DNA of 64,000 bases from Prochlorococcus sp. MIT 1314. GTDB lineage: Bacteria > Cyanobacteriota > Cyanobacteriia > PCC-6307 > Cyanobiaceae. The stretch is from positions 682,001-746,000 of the forward strand of contig NZ_CP139300.1 in assembly GCF_034093315.1 (NCBI RefSeq), in the 5' to 3' direction. A program made the translations under genes and the position numbers. Shown here piece by piece: positions 46,796 to 56,111 of the stretch. The notes below the pieces were generated by a model, which saw nothing but the letters and a program-made list of their open reading frames with translations, had not been told where the DNA came from and made no database searches. Position 1 is the first letter of the stretch. Every line of letters starts with the position of its first letter.

Positions 46796-47851
46796 ATGCT
46801 AAATTCCAATACTACAAACGCTGAAGATTTAAGAATTTATCAAATTATTGATGCTAATTTAGACAGAGCTAGAGAAGGATTAAGAGTACTAGAGGATTGG
46901 GCTAGATTTGGTCTAGGCAAAGAAAAATATGTTGAAAAGATTAAAAATTTTAGACAAATTTTAGGAAAAAATCATTTAGAAGTTTATAAACAATCTAGAA
47001 ATCATGTTGAGGACAAATGCAAAGGATTGATTCATCAAGAGCAAATCAACAGAAAAACCTCCGAGCAAATTATAAGTTCTAATTCAGGCAGAGTTCAAGA
47101 AGCATTAAGAGTCATAGAAGAATTCTCAAGGCTAAATAATCATGAGCTTTCAAAAATCGCTTCGGAAATTAGATATGAAATTTATACTATAGAAATCGAC
47201 TTATTAAGTTTAAGCAAGTGTAAGAAGTCGGAGGAAATATTAAAAAAAAATGACTTATATGTAATAACAGATCAAAGGGAAAACTTATTAGAAATAATAG
47301 AAGAGATTTTAATCGCAGGAGTAAGAATTATTCAACATAGATTTAAAACGGGAACTGATAAAGACCATCTACAAGAGGCAATTCAGATTAAAAATTTATG
47401 TAAAAGATATAATTCATTGTTTATCGTTAACGACAGACTTGATATAGCTCTAGCATCAAACGCAGATGGTATTCATCTCGGGCAAGATGATTTAGACTTA
47501 AAAACCGCAAGAAAATTATTAGGATACTCAAAAATTATTGGTATAACCGCAAATAATGAAATTGATATTTCTAATGCTCTAAAGGGGGGGTGTGATTACA
47601 TAGGGATAGGACCAGTATTTGAAACTGCAACAAAAAAGGACAAAAAACCTATAGGTATTGACAATATCAAAACTTTAACAAAAGATTTACATATTCCTTG
47701 GTTTGCTATCGGAGGAATTAAGTCAAATAATATTTCATATTTAAAAAGAAATGGGTTAAAAAAAGTTGCCTTAGTTTCGCAATTAATGAATTCTGAAGAT
47801 CCTAAAGAAGACGCTATTATGATTCTAAAAGAATTGTCTCATGAAAATTAA
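46796..47851 (+). CDS. thiE: Thiamine-phosphate synthase with N-terminal ThiD2 domain
   Basis: The 351-residue product couples a ThiD2-family N-terminus (about 1-140; YQIIDANLDRAREGLRVLEDWARF) with a ThiE barrel (about 150-350; FIVNDRLDIALASNADGIHLGQDDL and GCDYIGIGPVF). ThiE joins the pyrimidine and thiazole units into thiamine phosphate. The usual QLR-K substrate loop reads IQHRFKTG here. The long cyanobacterial form is normal. It overlaps thiS by 11 bases and follows ribF by 7. Confidence 0.9.
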   Translation: MLNSNTTNAEDLRIYQIIDANLDRAREGLRVLEDWARFGLGKEKYVEKIKNFRQILGKNHLEVYKQSRNHVEDKCKGLIHQEQINRKTSEQIISSNSGRVQEALRVIEEFSRLNNHELSKIASEIRYEIYTIEIDLLSLSKCKKSEEILKKNDLYVITDQRENLLEIIEEILIAGVRIIQHRFKTGTDKDHLQEAIQIKNLCKRYNSLFIVNDRLDIALASNADGIHLGQDDLDLKTARKLLGYSKIIGITANNEIDISNALKGGCDYIGIGPVFETATKKDKKPIGIDNIKTLTKDLHIPWFAIGGIKSNNISYLKRNGLKKVALVSQLMNSEDPKEDAIMILKELSHEN

Positions 47852-48050
47852 AGTAAATGGAGAAGAAAAAAAAATAGAACTTGATCAAGAAAATGCTCTA
47901 CTATCTACAGCTCTAAATTTAATGGGATACAAACCCAACACAATTGTCGTAGAGTTAAATAATTTAATTATTAATTCAATTAAATGGGGAAAAGTGAAAC
48001 TTAAAGATGGTGATAATTTAGAAATCGTTTCAATAGTTGGTGGTGGTTAA
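47841..48050 (+). CDS. thiS: Sulphur carrier protein ThiS
   Basis: Ubiquitin-fold carrier of 69 residues that ends IVSIVGGG, giving the C-terminal glycine used for thiocarboxylation in thiazole synthesis. MKIKVNGEEKKIELD is the usual first hairpin. It overlaps the end of thiE, so both are coupled. Length is normal. Confidence 0.9.
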   Translation: MKIKVNGEEKKIELDQENALLSTALNLMGYKPNTIVVELNNLIINSIKWGKVKLKDGDNLEIVSIVGGG

Positions 48051-48162
48051 AAGATAAAATTTTTGCATATTAAAAATCTTCATAATTTTTTAAGTTTAGA
48101 CTTGAAACAATAACCAATTTTTTCCTGTTTTCGTTTTATATTTTTAGTACCTAAATAAAACA

Positions 48163-48330
48163 ATGAAAGAAAAAATCAATAATAACTCAAGGTCCCTAAA
48201 ATGGGAGCAAAATGGGGAGTTAGCACACAAGGATCTTTCTGAGTTAATTGAAAGATTAAAAAATGTAGAAAGTGAGCATACCTCATCTGAACTTTCTAGA
48301 TTAGGTACAAAATCAAACATAAAAGATTAA
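48163..48330 (+). CDS. Small hypothetical protein (55 residues)
   Basis: ORF from an ATG: MKEKINNNSRSLKWEQNGEL, then HKDLSELIERLKNV, then SSELSRLGTKSNIKD. It is hydrophilic with one predicted helix and codon use like its neighbours. I do not recognise it. It lies between thiS and a second small ORF in a stretch that otherwise holds no gene; no clear ribosome site is present. Confidence 0.5.
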   Translation: MKEKINNNSRSLKWEQNGELAHKDLSELIERLKNVESEHTSSELSRLGTKSNIKD

Positions 48331-48397
48331 ATTTGTTACTTAGATCTTGTCTTTATAAAAATTTGTACCAAATTAAAGTTACTGAATATAAAAATAA

Positions 48398-48529
48398 ATG
48401 CCGAAAAGATTTCCTGAGTGGGTAAATACAGAAGTTGTGATAAAGGCAATCAAAATGAGAGAAGAAGGAATGCTTCCAAAACAACTTAATTTATGGATAG
48501 AAAACTTATTAGAAATAGAAAAAAAATAA
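48398..48529 (+). CDS. Small hypothetical protein (43 residues)
   Basis: ORF from an ATG: MPKRFPEWVNTEVVIKAI, then KMREEGMLPKQLNLWIENLLEIEKK. The pattern is amphipathic and helical, with Trp and Pro residues unlikely in random AT-rich DNA. It ends 4 bases before the convergent larB stop. The family is unknown to me. Confidence 0.55.
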   Translation: MPKRFPEWVNTEVVIKAIKMREEGMLPKQLNLWIENLLEIEKK

Positions 48530-48533
48530 GTAT

Positions 48534-49190
48534 TTAGGAAATACTTTTAATAATCCTCAGAGCCGCCATTGCGGCTCCATATCCATTATCTATATTCATA
48601 ACTGAGATACCTGGAGAACAACTTGACAACATACTATTTAAAGCAGTTTGTCCATCCTTGCTAACGCCGTAGCCAACTGAGACAGGTACTGCGATTATTG
48701 GTTGTGCCAACAATCCTCCCACAACTGTTGCCAAAGCTCCTTCCATTCCAGCACATACTATTAATACATCATATTTATTAATTTCTTCTATCTGACTCAT
48801 TAATCGATGAAGTCCGGCTACTCCAACATCTATAAAAGATTGAAAATTCACTCCATAAATTTCAAGGGTTAATTGTGCTTCAAGTGTTACGGCCAAATCA
48901 CTTGAGCCTCCTGAAATTATGGCAACTTTTTTATTAGTATTTATTTTATTCAGATTTTTCCCGATTATTAAGCAATTTGCTTCTTCATAAAATCGTGCAT
49001 CATCATACAAATCTAAAAGATAATTTGCCTTTTCATTATTAATTCTAGTAATAAAAACAACCTCATTTTTACTTAATACAATTTCAGATAATCTCTTTAA
49101 TTGATCATTATTCTTATCTTGTCCCCAAATAGCCTCAATGAGTCCAAGCCTCTCTCTTCTTTGAAAATCAAACTTGATATCAAAATTCAT
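48534..49190 (-). CDS. larB: LarB-like pyridinium-3,5-bisdicarboxylate mononucleotide synthase (PurE-like)
   Basis: The 218-residue product has a C-terminal PurE/AIR-carboxylase-like domain with VAIISGGSSDLAVTLEA, then DVGVAGLHRL and CAGMEGALATVVGGL, then VPVSVGYGVS. This is the LarB pattern. LarB carboxylates and hydrolyses nicotinate adenine dinucleotide for the nickel-pincer cofactor of lactate racemase. No larC, larE or larA is near. The ATG overlaps the upstream stop by 4 bases. Its role in this organism is unproven. Confidence 0.82.
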   Translation of the reverse strand: MNFDIKFDFQRRERLGLIEAIWGQDKNNDQLKRLSEIVLSKNEVVFITRINNEKANYLLDLYDDARFYEEANCLIIGKNLNKINTNKKVAIISGGSSDLAVTLEAQLTLEIYGVNFQSFIDVGVAGLHRLMSQIEEINKYDVLIVCAGMEGALATVVGGLLAQPIIAVPVSVGYGVSKDGQTALNSMLSSCSPGISVMNIDNGYGAAMAALRIIKSIS

Positions 49191-49633
49191 CTTTGTTTAT
49201 CTAACTCTCCCTCATAAATTAATTCAAACGGATTTTCTCCTACATTTAGGGCAGCTTTAACATTATTTTCGAATTTTTGTTGGACTACATTTACTTCTGA
49301 CATCGGTATGCTTTTCCATAATTTCTTACTTTCCCAATTCACCAATATTAAAGCTTCTTCTTTTTCTTTATCCCAAAATAATTGTCTCCCCAAAAAACCA
49401 TCTTGAGAAGATAACCATGGCTCCCATATTTCTTTTTCAGCATTCAACCATGCTACTCTTACCTCGGCAGGAACTTTAAGTCTTAATTCCTCTATAACCA
49501 TTTCATCTTGATAATTGTCCATAGGAAGAGCCTGTAAATTAGGAAAATCAGATTGAAAATTTAAAACTACCAAGCAAATTAATACTAAACAAAATCTTTG
49601 AATTTTTTTTTTCAAATTTACATTTAATTTCAT
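49187..49633 (-). CDS. Conserved cyanobacterial protein, antibiotic-monooxygenase-like fold (TIGR03792-like)
   Basis: The 148-residue product begins with a signal-like hydrophobic stretch (about 10-33), then a small alpha/beta part with [30 protein letters not shown] interrupted by [13 protein letters not shown] and [17 protein letters not shown], resembling ferredoxin-like ABM barrels. I place the start at 49633 because that ATG overlaps the ispF stop as ATGA. Its stop also overlaps larB by 4 bases. The function is unknown; cytoplasmic, lumenal and periplasmic sites are possible. Confidence 0.65.
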   Translation of the reverse strand: MKLNVNLKKKIQRFCLVLICLVVLNFQSDFPNLQALPMDNYQDEMVIEELRLKVPAEVRVAWLNAEKEIWEPWLSSQDGFLGRQLFWDKEKEEALILVNWESKKLWKSIPMSEVNVVQQKFENNVKAALNVGENPFELIYEGELDKQR

Positions 49634-50850
49634 TTTTTCTGAAGCAGCACTACTGAATGGCAACTTATACCCTCTTCTCTCCCTTCAGGACCCAATTTTT
49701 CATTAGTAGTTGCTTTAATACCAATTAAATTTTCATCAATATTTAATATCTCAGAAATGTTTTTTTTCATTAGTTTGATATGTGGCATGATTTTTGGCCT
49801 TTCAGCGACTAGAACACTATCAATATTATTTATTTCCCAACCATCTTGTCTTATCAAGTAAATTACTTTTGATAACAAAAACAAGCTATCAGCATTTTTC
49901 CATTTTTCATCAGATGGGGGGAAATGCTTTCCTATGTCGCCGAGCGAAAGTGCTCCCAATAATGCATCCATTATTGAGTGACTTAAAACATCAGCATCAC
50001 TATGACCATCCAACCCTAAATTTTTTGGGTGATGCAATTTTACACCTCCAATAATTAAATCTCTATCCTCTACTAGTCTGTGAATATCGTATCCATTACC
50101 TATTCTAAATTTCATGAATTGATTATATTCTTTTATTATTCTCTTACTTTGTGGGGATTTTTTGTAGTTTTCATTTGCAATTAAGTCACTTCTTCTCTCA
50201 AATGTTCTTTCAATACTTTTTCGTCTTCTCCAAGATTTAATCTCTTCATGATTGCCGCTCACTAAAATATCTGGCACTTTCATATCTTTAAAAGTTAACG
50301 GCCTCGTGTATTGTGGATATTCTAATAAAGAAGAATTATGACTCTCATCCACTAAGGAGTCTGGATCACCAAGAGTTCCTGGTAATAATCTAGTCAAACC
50401 GTTAATTATTGATATAGCTGGTATTTCACCTCCAGAAAGTACATAATCGCCTATCGATATCTCTTCATCAGCTAAACATCTAATCCTTTCATCAAACCCT
50501 TCATATTGACCACAAATAATTATTATTTGATCCATAGTGGACCATCTCGCAAGATCATTTTGCTTTAAGACTTTACCCTGTGGGGTCATCAACAAAGTTT
50601 TACTTTTAGGTGATTTTCTAATTGATTCATATGCCTTATAAATAGGTTCAGGTTTTAGTACCATACCTGCTCCCCCTCCATAAGGCTTATCGTCTACTTG
50701 TCTGTAAGAACCTTCTCCATATTCTCTTAAATCATGTAAATTTACATCAATCAAATTCTTATCTAGAGCTCTTGTTATGACCCCTAAATTATTTATTAAT
50801 TCAAAAGCTTTGGGGAACAATGTAATCACATCAAAATTAAAACTACTCAT
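49630..50850 (-). CDS. trmD-ispF: In-frame TrmD-IspF fusion
   Basis: One ORF of 406 codons joins two enzymes. Residues 1-245 are tRNA (guanine37-N1)-methyltransferase: [13 protein letters not shown] (52-64), [10 protein letters not shown] (113-122) and [11 protein letters not shown] (134-144). Residues 246-406 are 2-C-methyl-erythritol 2,4-cyclodiphosphate synthase, from [13 protein letters not shown], with metal ligands D255, H257 and H291. No stop lies between. An ATG at 50115 could allow separate IspF translation. The two act in unrelated pathways (tRNA modification and isoprenoids). It abuts era upstream and overlaps the next gene by 4 bases. Confidence 0.88.
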   Translation of the reverse strand: MSSFNFDVITLFPKAFELINNLGVITRALDKNLIDVNLHDLREYGEGSYRQVDDKPYGGGAGMVLKPEPIYKAYESIRKSPKSKTLLMTPQGKVLKQNDLARWSTMDQIIIICGQYEGFDERIRCLADEEISIGDYVLSGGEIPAISIINGLTRLLPGTLGDPDSLVDESHNSSLLEYPQYTRPLTFKDMKVPDILVSGNHEEIKSWRRRKSIERTFERRSDLIANENYKKSPQSKRIIKEYNQFMKFRIGNGYDIHRLVEDRDLIIGGVKLHHPKNLGLDGHSDADVLSHSIMDALLGALSLGDIGKHFPPSDEKWKNADSLFLLSKVIYLIRQDGWEINNIDSVLVAERPKIMPHIKLMKKNISEILNIDENLIGIKATTNEKLGPEGREEGISCHSVVLLQKK

Positions 50851-51762
50851 CTATAAATCTTCCTCATAACCAAACTCAATTAACCTTGATTCTTTTTTTC
50901 TCCAATTTGGAACAACTTTCACAAACAACTCCAGGTGAACTGGACCATCAATTAATTTTGACATATTTGATCTTGCTGACTGACCTATAATTTTTAACAT
51001 TGAACCTTTCTTTCCAATAAGAATTCCTTTTTGAGTTGATCTTTCAACAATAATGGTAGCCAAAATAGCTGTAAAACTTTTGCCATTTTTTCTTTTCATT
51101 TCCTCTATTTTTTCTATCTTTACTGCAACACTATGAGGTACTTCTTCTCTTGTATTTATTAATACCTGCTCTCTTACTAAATCAGATAATAAATTATCTA
51201 ATGGCTGGTCGCAAATCGTCTCTTCGCCATAAAGTTTTGGTCCCTCAGGAAGAAAATTAAGTGCCATATCTACTAGTTCAGAACATCCTTCTCCTTGAGA
51301 AGCACTTACAATTTGAAAATTTCTATTAATTCCAAAAAATTTTCTATATTGATCTAATCGTAAATCCCTAAATTCTTTATTAACCAAATCCCACTTATTT
51401 AATGCAACAATAAACTCAGTTTTATTTGCGATTAAAAAGTTCAATATATATTCATCACCTCTACCAGGTTCTTCACTTGAATCAATTACAAAAATTACAA
51501 TATCAACCCCATTAATTGCAGATTTTGCATTTTTTACTAATATCTCTCCAAGGCGATGATGAGGTTTATGCACTCCTGGTGTATCGACAAAAATTATTTG
51601 TCCATTGTTTGTTGTTAGTATTCCTTTTAATTTGTTTCTAGTAGTTTGCGCTATTGGAGAAGTAATTGTTATTTTTTTTCCAATCAATTTATTTATTAAA
51701 GTAGATTTACCCACATTTGGTCTTCCTAGTAAAGTTACAAACCCAGATCTATAATTGGTCAA
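50851..51762 (-). CDS. era: GTPase Era
   Basis: Ribosome-assembly GTPase of 303 residues. The G motifs are GRPNVGKS (13-20), DTPG (60-63) and NKWD (122-125). The C-terminal KH domain has ILIGKKGSMLKIIG. It binds 16S rRNA near its 3' end. Length is normal. It ends directly before the TrmD start, so the four leftward genes from era are likely one transcript. Confidence 0.95.
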   Translation of the reverse strand: MTNYRSGFVTLLGRPNVGKSTLINKLIGKKITITSPIAQTTRNKLKGILTTNNGQIIFVDTPGVHKPHHRLGEILVKNAKSAINGVDIVIFVIDSSEEPGRGDEYILNFLIANKTEFIVALNKWDLVNKEFRDLRLDQYRKFFGINRNFQIVSASQGEGCSELVDMALNFLPEGPKLYGEETICDQPLDNLLSDLVREQVLINTREEVPHSVAVKIEKIEEMKRKNGKSFTAILATIIVERSTQKGILIGKKGSMLKIIGQSARSNMSKLIDGPVHLELFVKVVPNWRKKESRLIEFGYEEDL

Positions 51763-51800
51763 AGACTTTTAATGTATCAATAATAAAATTCTGATCAAAA

Positions 51801-52328
51801 ATGAAAAAAAAAACCATAAATTTAAAAGAAGCTTCGTTTACTCAAGCAATAAACATATCCGTACAATGGTGTAAAGAGTGGGGTGAAGATTTACTCAGTG
51901 AAGAGGTTTTAGCAGATAGAATTGCAGAGTTAATTAAAACCAGAAATGGGCTCAGAGGATTTTTTGCATACGCCTTATCAGATAAAGATTGTTTGTTGTT
52001 AGATAAACTTCCTTTTTCACTAATATACAAACTAAACGAAGGTGGGGATGCTGTAGCAGACATAGTAGTAAAAAATTTAATAATGAGTTCTGCTCAAATT
52101 ATTATTCATCGAAGAAATAATAATTATGAATATGAGAGAACATCAGAGAATATTTCAGATAGATGTAAAGCTATTTTGAGACTACTAGAAACCAATTCAG
52201 TTACAAAGTTTGTCAATCAAGTCCTTAAAGACCTAGATACTATGGGGAATAGTTTTGATAATTCGATAAAATATGATTCAGAGCAAAAAGAATTTATAAA
52301 AAAACAAATTCTCGATATCGCCCAATAA
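51801..52328 (+). CDS. Conserved-type hypothetical protein
   Basis: The 175-residue product is mostly helical and hydrophilic (KEASFTQAINISVQWCKEWGEDLLSEEV, broken here as two segments in the protein, then ADRIAELIKTRNGLRGFFAYALSD). I do not recognise a domain. No signal peptide or membrane segment is visible. It starts 38 bases from the divergent era gene, ending just before the hairpin shared with the BI-1 gene. Confidence 0.65.
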   Translation: MKKKTINLKEASFTQAINISVQWCKEWGEDLLSEEVLADRIAELIKTRNGLRGFFAYALSDKDCLLLDKLPFSLIYKLNEGGDAVADIVVKNLIMSSAQIIIHRRNNNYEYERTSENISDRCKAILRLLETNSVTKFVNQVLKDLDTMGNSFDNSIKYDSEQKEFIKKQILDIAQ

Positions 52329-52329
52329 A

Positions 52330-52355
52330 AAAGCGTAGAAAGGATTCTACGCTTT
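52330..52355 (-). terminator. Rho-independent terminator hairpin
   Basis: A perfect 11-bp stem, AAAGCGTAGAA/TTCTACGCTTT, with loop AGGA. Reading on the minus strand it is followed by a T run, so it should terminate the BI-1-like gene. On the plus strand it sits directly after the hypothetical gene and may work both ways. Confidence 0.85.
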
Positions 52356-52379
52356 AAGTTGGAGATTCAAATAATTTGG

Positions 52380-53117
52380 TTAGTCTCTTCTTCCTCCTCC
52401 TTGAAGAGCAATCATCAATCTCAATATAAAGACGAATAGATTTATATAAGTTAAATACATACCTAAAGCTCCTGCGAGGTATTGATCATCGTTATATCTT
52501 CTTGGCATTGTATAGAAATCCACAAAAGACATTGCAACGAATAATACAGTTCCAAATCCTGCAATTATCAATTCAAGTCCTGAACCTCCAAAAACTCCGG
52601 GGGCAAAAAATCCACCAATTAATTGGACAAACATTGCTATAAGAAGGCCTATCAACCCAAGGCCAACAACTCCACTTAGTGCTTGACCAACACTATCACT
52701 CATTCTTTGGCCAGTGTAAGAGGCTATAACGAACGTTATTCCTGTAGCTAATGCGGCTGTTCCGACCGAACCAATCCCAATTGTTCCTATTGCTAAAGCT
52801 ACTATTCCGCTTAACGTAAATCCAGTAAGCAAACTAAATCCTGTCAGTAAAGGCAAGGCCTTTGCATTATTTGCATTATTTGCAGCGCTTGTTGCTACAA
52901 AAAATAAAATCAATTCTGCAATTAAAGCAACTATTGAGAGAGGCTGGAAAAGTCCTGGATTTGTTGCTATCAGTGAGACACCTGCTAAAACACCTAAAGA
53001 AGTTAGCACCATACCTCCACCCACGTAAGGTAGAGCTTTCTGAACAACATTAGGTCCAACAATTGAACTAGTTTGTGCTTCACGAATAGCTTGATTGAAA
53101 TTACTACTTGCTGGCAT
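52380..53117 (-). CDS. Bax inhibitor-1/YccA-family membrane protein
   Basis: The 245-residue product has seven hydrophobic segments and the family end FVDFYTMPRRYNDDQYLAGALGMYLTYINLFVF, with the conserved Asp residues of the TMBIM pore. BI-1/YccA proteins can leak Ca2+/H+ or modulate FtsH; ftsH lies 13 kb away, so any link is speculative. It is single-gene, ending at a strong terminator hairpin. Confidence 0.87.
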   Translation of the reverse strand: MPASSNFNQAIREAQTSSIVGPNVVQKALPYVGGGMVLTSLGVLAGVSLIATNPGLFQPLSIVALIAELILFFVATSAANNANNAKALPLLTGFSLLTGFTLSGIVALAIGTIGIGSVGTAALATGITFVIASYTGQRMSDSVGQALSGVVGLGLIGLLIAMFVQLIGGFFAPGVFGGSGLELIIAGFGTVLFVAMSFVDFYTMPRRYNDDQYLAGALGMYLTYINLFVFILRLMIALQGGGRRD

Positions 53118-53189
53118 TTTTTTTTTGAATATAAACCTATTCTACTTGATTTTTAAAATTTCAGGGTACGGATCTCCAGAGGTACAAAG

Positions 53190-54146
53190 TTATTGATAAG
53201 CCTCAATAATTTTCTGCACTAAAGGATTACGAACTACATCTTGAACAGTTAAATAACAAAATTTTATACCTTCAGTTTCAGAGAAAATTCTTGATGCTTC
53301 AATGAGACCGCTTTCCTGACCTTTTTTTAAATCAATTTGTGTAATATCTCCGTTTACTACCATTTTTGATCTCTCACCTAATCTCGTTAAAAACATTCTC
53401 ATTTGAGAGCAAGTTGTGTTTTGGGCTTCATCTAAGATAACCACAGATTTATCCAAGGTTCTACCTCTCATAAAAGCTAAAGGAGCCACTTCAATAATTC
53501 CTTTATCAATTAACGAATTTGTTCTATCAAACCCGAAAATACTATGTAAAGAGTCAAATAGGGGTCTTAAATATGGATCTACTTTTTGTTGCAAATCGCC
53601 AGGCAGAAATCCTAAACTTTCTCCAGCTTCTACCGCTGGTCTAGTTAGAACAATTTTTTCTATCTTTTTCTCATTCAATAATCTTGCTGCGCATACAGTT
53701 GCCAAAAATGTCTTACCAGTTCCAGCTGGACCAATTGCGAAAGTAAGATCAAAGTTTTCAATTGACTCAACATATTCTCTTTGCCTTATAGTTCTAGGTC
53801 TTAAATATCTTCCTTCTTTGGAACGCGCTAGAACTTTCTTCCCAAGTTCAGCATGTGAAGATGACTCTCCCATATTTAAAGAACTTAAAGCCGCTTTGAG
53901 ATCCACCTCTGGGACTTCTAACCCTTGTTCCCAAATTGGTCTTGTCAGTTCAACTAATGCTGACGCTCGCTCAATTTTAGATACAACTCCGTTCATCTCG
54001 AGTTGTAAGCCTCTTATAGTTAAAGAAACTCCAGTAAGAGACTCAAACTTTTTTAAGAAAGAATTACCAGGTCCTGACAATGCTGTAGCAGCATCAGAGC
54101 TTGGCAAATCTATTGTGAAGTGACCAATTTTGGAAACTTCCTTCAT
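53190..54146 (-). CDS. phoH: PhoH-like ATPase
   Basis: The 318-residue product has an N-terminal KH-like part (about 35-70) and a C-terminal P-loop domain: GPAGTGKT (139-146), SLGFLPGDLQQKVDPYLRPL and VVILDEAQNTT. The family is linked to RNA metabolism and, in some bacteria, phosphate limitation; there is no Pho box I can identify here. It is 37 bases downstream of rpsP on the same strand. Confidence 0.93.
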   Translation of the reverse strand: MKEVSKIGHFTIDLPSSDAATALSGPGNSFLKKFESLTGVSLTIRGLQLEMNGVVSKIERASALVELTRPIWEQGLEVPEVDLKAALSSLNMGESSSHAELGKKVLARSKEGRYLRPRTIRQREYVESIENFDLTFAIGPAGTGKTFLATVCAARLLNEKKIEKIVLTRPAVEAGESLGFLPGDLQQKVDPYLRPLFDSLHSIFGFDRTNSLIDKGIIEVAPLAFMRGRTLDKSVVILDEAQNTTCSQMRMFLTRLGERSKMVVNGDITQIDLKKGQESGLIEASRIFSETEGIKFCYLTVQDVVRNPLVQKIIEAYQ

Positions 54147-54183
54147 CTAGATTATTTTATAAGAATGAAAATTTATCAAACCA

Positions 54184-54549
54184 CTAGCTTTTAGCTTCAT
54201 TATTATCGCTTTCAGCTTTGCTACTATCATTTTCTTCATCTTTGGTTTTAGCTTTAGCTAATTTTTCCTTCTCTAACTTTGCCTTACCAATAGAAATAGA
54301 GGGTCTTTCTATTTTTTCTAATAACCCTCCCTTTTCTAATAAAGTCCTAACGACATCAGTTGGCTGAGCGCCCTGAGTAAGTCTTGTTCTTAAAGCTTCC
54401 GTGTCAAGTCTAGTTTCCTTAGTTCTTGGATTATAAAAACCTAGTTCTTGTAGAGGTCTACCATCTCTTCTGGAAGTACTATTGCATGCAACAATTCTGA
54501 AACTTGCTTCTTTTTTCTTCCCAAAGCGCTTAAGGCGCAGTTTAATCAT
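54184..54549 (-). CDS. rpsP: 30S ribosomal protein S16 with acidic/Lys-rich tail
   Basis: The 121-residue product begins [20 protein letters not shown], then [14 protein letters not shown], the S16 signature. The first 80 residues are the conserved protein; the last 40 ([20 protein letters not shown], then [13 protein letters not shown]) form a charged tail as in other picocyanobacteria. It lies 54 bases downstream of ffh, matching the common ffh-rpsP order. trmD, often linked to rpsP in other bacteria, is 4 kb away. Confidence 0.95.
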   Translation of the reverse strand: MIKLRLKRFGKKKEASFRIVACNSTSRRDGRPLQELGFYNPRTKETRLDTEALRTRLTQGAQPTDVVRTLLEKGGLLEKIERPSISIGKAKLEKEKLAKAKTKDEENDSSKAESDNNEAKS

Positions 54550-54603
54550 CTTAAATTAATGTGTTTTAAATAATAATATCATTTAAAGGTAAAAATTTAG
54601 AAA

Positions 54604-56064
54604 CTATAAATCAGCAAACCCTTTTTTCTTTTTATTATTTTTTTGTTTTTTCATTGGTTTATTACCACTCGTTCCTCCCATTCCTGGCATTCCTCCCATT
54701 CCTGGCATTCCTGGCATTCCTCCCATTCCTGGCATTCCTGGCATTCCTCCCATTCCTGGCATTCCTCCATTCGACATTTGTTTCATGAAGCCTCTCATTC
54801 TTTGAAAATCCGCTAATACTTTATCTACATCTTTTGCTTCATAACCACTGCCCTGAGCAATTCTTTTTCTCCTAGAGGGCTGAGCAGCAAGCACCTCAGG
54901 TTTTTGTTTCTCCTCAAGAGTCATTGAAGAGATCATAGATTCTATTTTCTTGAGTTGATCTTCACCATCTTTTATCATCCCATCATCGATTTTATTCATT
55001 CCAGGTATTAATTTTATCAATCCACCAAGTGATCCCATCCTTTTAATTAATCTCATTTGCTTAACAAAATCATTAAAATCAAAAGTTGCTTCTTGAAGTT
55101 TCTTTTGCATCGCTTCTGCATCAGCAAGTTCAACTTCTTTTTGAGCTTTTTCAACAAGTGTCAATACATCTCCCATGCCTAAAATTCTGCTAGCCATTCT
55201 CTCCGGATGAAATGGTTGCAGGGCCTCTATTTTTTCACCTACACCTATAAATTTGATCGGTTTACCACTTATTTTTCTTATTGATAAAGCAGCTCCTCCT
55301 CTTGAATCTCCATCCAACTTAGTTAGTATCGCTCCTGTAATTCCTACTTTTTCATGAAATGACTTTGTCAAGTCTGCAGCTTCTTGCCCAATCATAGAAT
55401 CAACAACAAGCAAAACTTCATCAGGATTAGAAACTTCTTTTATTCGAACCATTTCACTCATCATGGAATCATCAATTTGCAATCTTCCTGCGGTGTCAAT
55501 AATTATCGAATCAAAATCATTTTCACTAGCAAAACTCAATGCGTGCTTTGTTATCTCTTCTGGTTTACTATTTTTTTCTTTAGCTGAAAAAACTTCCAAT
55601 TCATATTGACTTCCCAATGTTTTAAGCTGTTCTACAGCTGCAGGTCGATAAATATCTGCGGCAACCAAAAGAACTTTTTTTTCTTTTCCCTTCAAATAAA
55701 GGCCTAATTTTCCTGTTGCAGTTGTTTTACCCGCTCCCTGAAGTCCAGCCATTAAAATGACTGTGGGACTATTTTCATTCTCGTTTAATGGAGAATTTTC
55801 ATTCCCCATAATATTAATCAATTCTTTATTTACTACATCTATAAATTTTTGACCTGGGTTTACACCCCTAACTACTTCTTCTCCAATAGCTTTATCTTTA
55901 ACATCTGATATAAACTCTTTGACTACAGACAAACTAACATCTGCATCAAGGAGTGCTCTTTTTACCTCCTTTAAAGCATCGTTAATATTATTTTCACTAA
56001 TTTTTGCTTCGCCTCTTAAACCCTTTACTGCGTCTTCAAAGCGTGAAGAGAGTTCATCAAACAT
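54604..56064 (-). CDS. ffh: Signal recognition particle protein Ffh (SRP54)
   Basis: GTPase of 486 residues that binds 4.5S RNA and signal sequences. It has the N domain (1-95), P-loop GLQGAGKTT (107-115), DTAGRLQIDD and TKLDGDSRGGAALS in the G domain, and a Met-rich M domain (about 325-430). The tail carries a Gly-Met-Pro repeat (about 425-463) and then a Lys-rich end. The usual length without repeat is 450 or so. It starts the ffh-rpsP-phoH transcript. Confidence 0.95.
   Translation of the reverse strand: MFDELSSRFEDAVKGLRGEAKISENNINDALKEVKRALLDADVSLSVVKEFISDVKDKAIGEEVVRGVNPGQKFIDVVNKELINIMGNENSPLNENENSPTVILMAGLQGAGKTTATGKLGLYLKGKEKKVLLVAADIYRPAAVEQLKTLGSQYELEVFSAKEKNSKPEEITKHALSFASENDFDSIIIDTAGRLQIDDSMMSEMVRIKEVSNPDEVLLVVDSMIGQEAADLTKSFHEKVGITGAILTKLDGDSRGGAALSIRKISGKPIKFIGVGEKIEALQPFHPERMASRILGMGDVLTLVEKAQKEVELADAEAMQKKLQEATFDFNDFVKQMRLIKRMGSLGGLIKLIPGMNKIDDGMIKDGEDQLKKIESMISSMTLEEKQKPEVLAAQPSRRKRIAQGSGYEAKDVDKVLADFQRMRGFMKQMSNGGMPGMGGMPGMPGMGGMPGMPGMGGMPGMGGTSGNKPMKKQKNNKKKKGFADL
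54674..54768. repeat. Short tandem repeat encoding the Ffh Gly-Met-Pro tail
   Basis: CCTCCCATTCCTGGCATT-type units of 9 and 18 bases repeat about five times, with single-unit CCTGGCATT inserts. All stay in frame with ffh, so length changes would only add or remove MPG/GG units. The region is likely to vary in copy number between strains. Confidence 0.8.
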
Positions 56065-56111
56065 TATTAAATAGTAATTTCAACTATTATAGATGATCTT
56101 GAAGTTTGTAA

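Noticed and set aside
53416-54123. 235-codon plus-strand ORF opposite phoH
   Set aside because: It is a shadow of the well-supported phoH gene; its translation has no domain and a composition typical of antisense frames.
54674-54768. CRISPR-like repeat array
   Set aside because: Units are 9-18 bases without spacers and code in frame for the Ffh tail; no cas genes are present.
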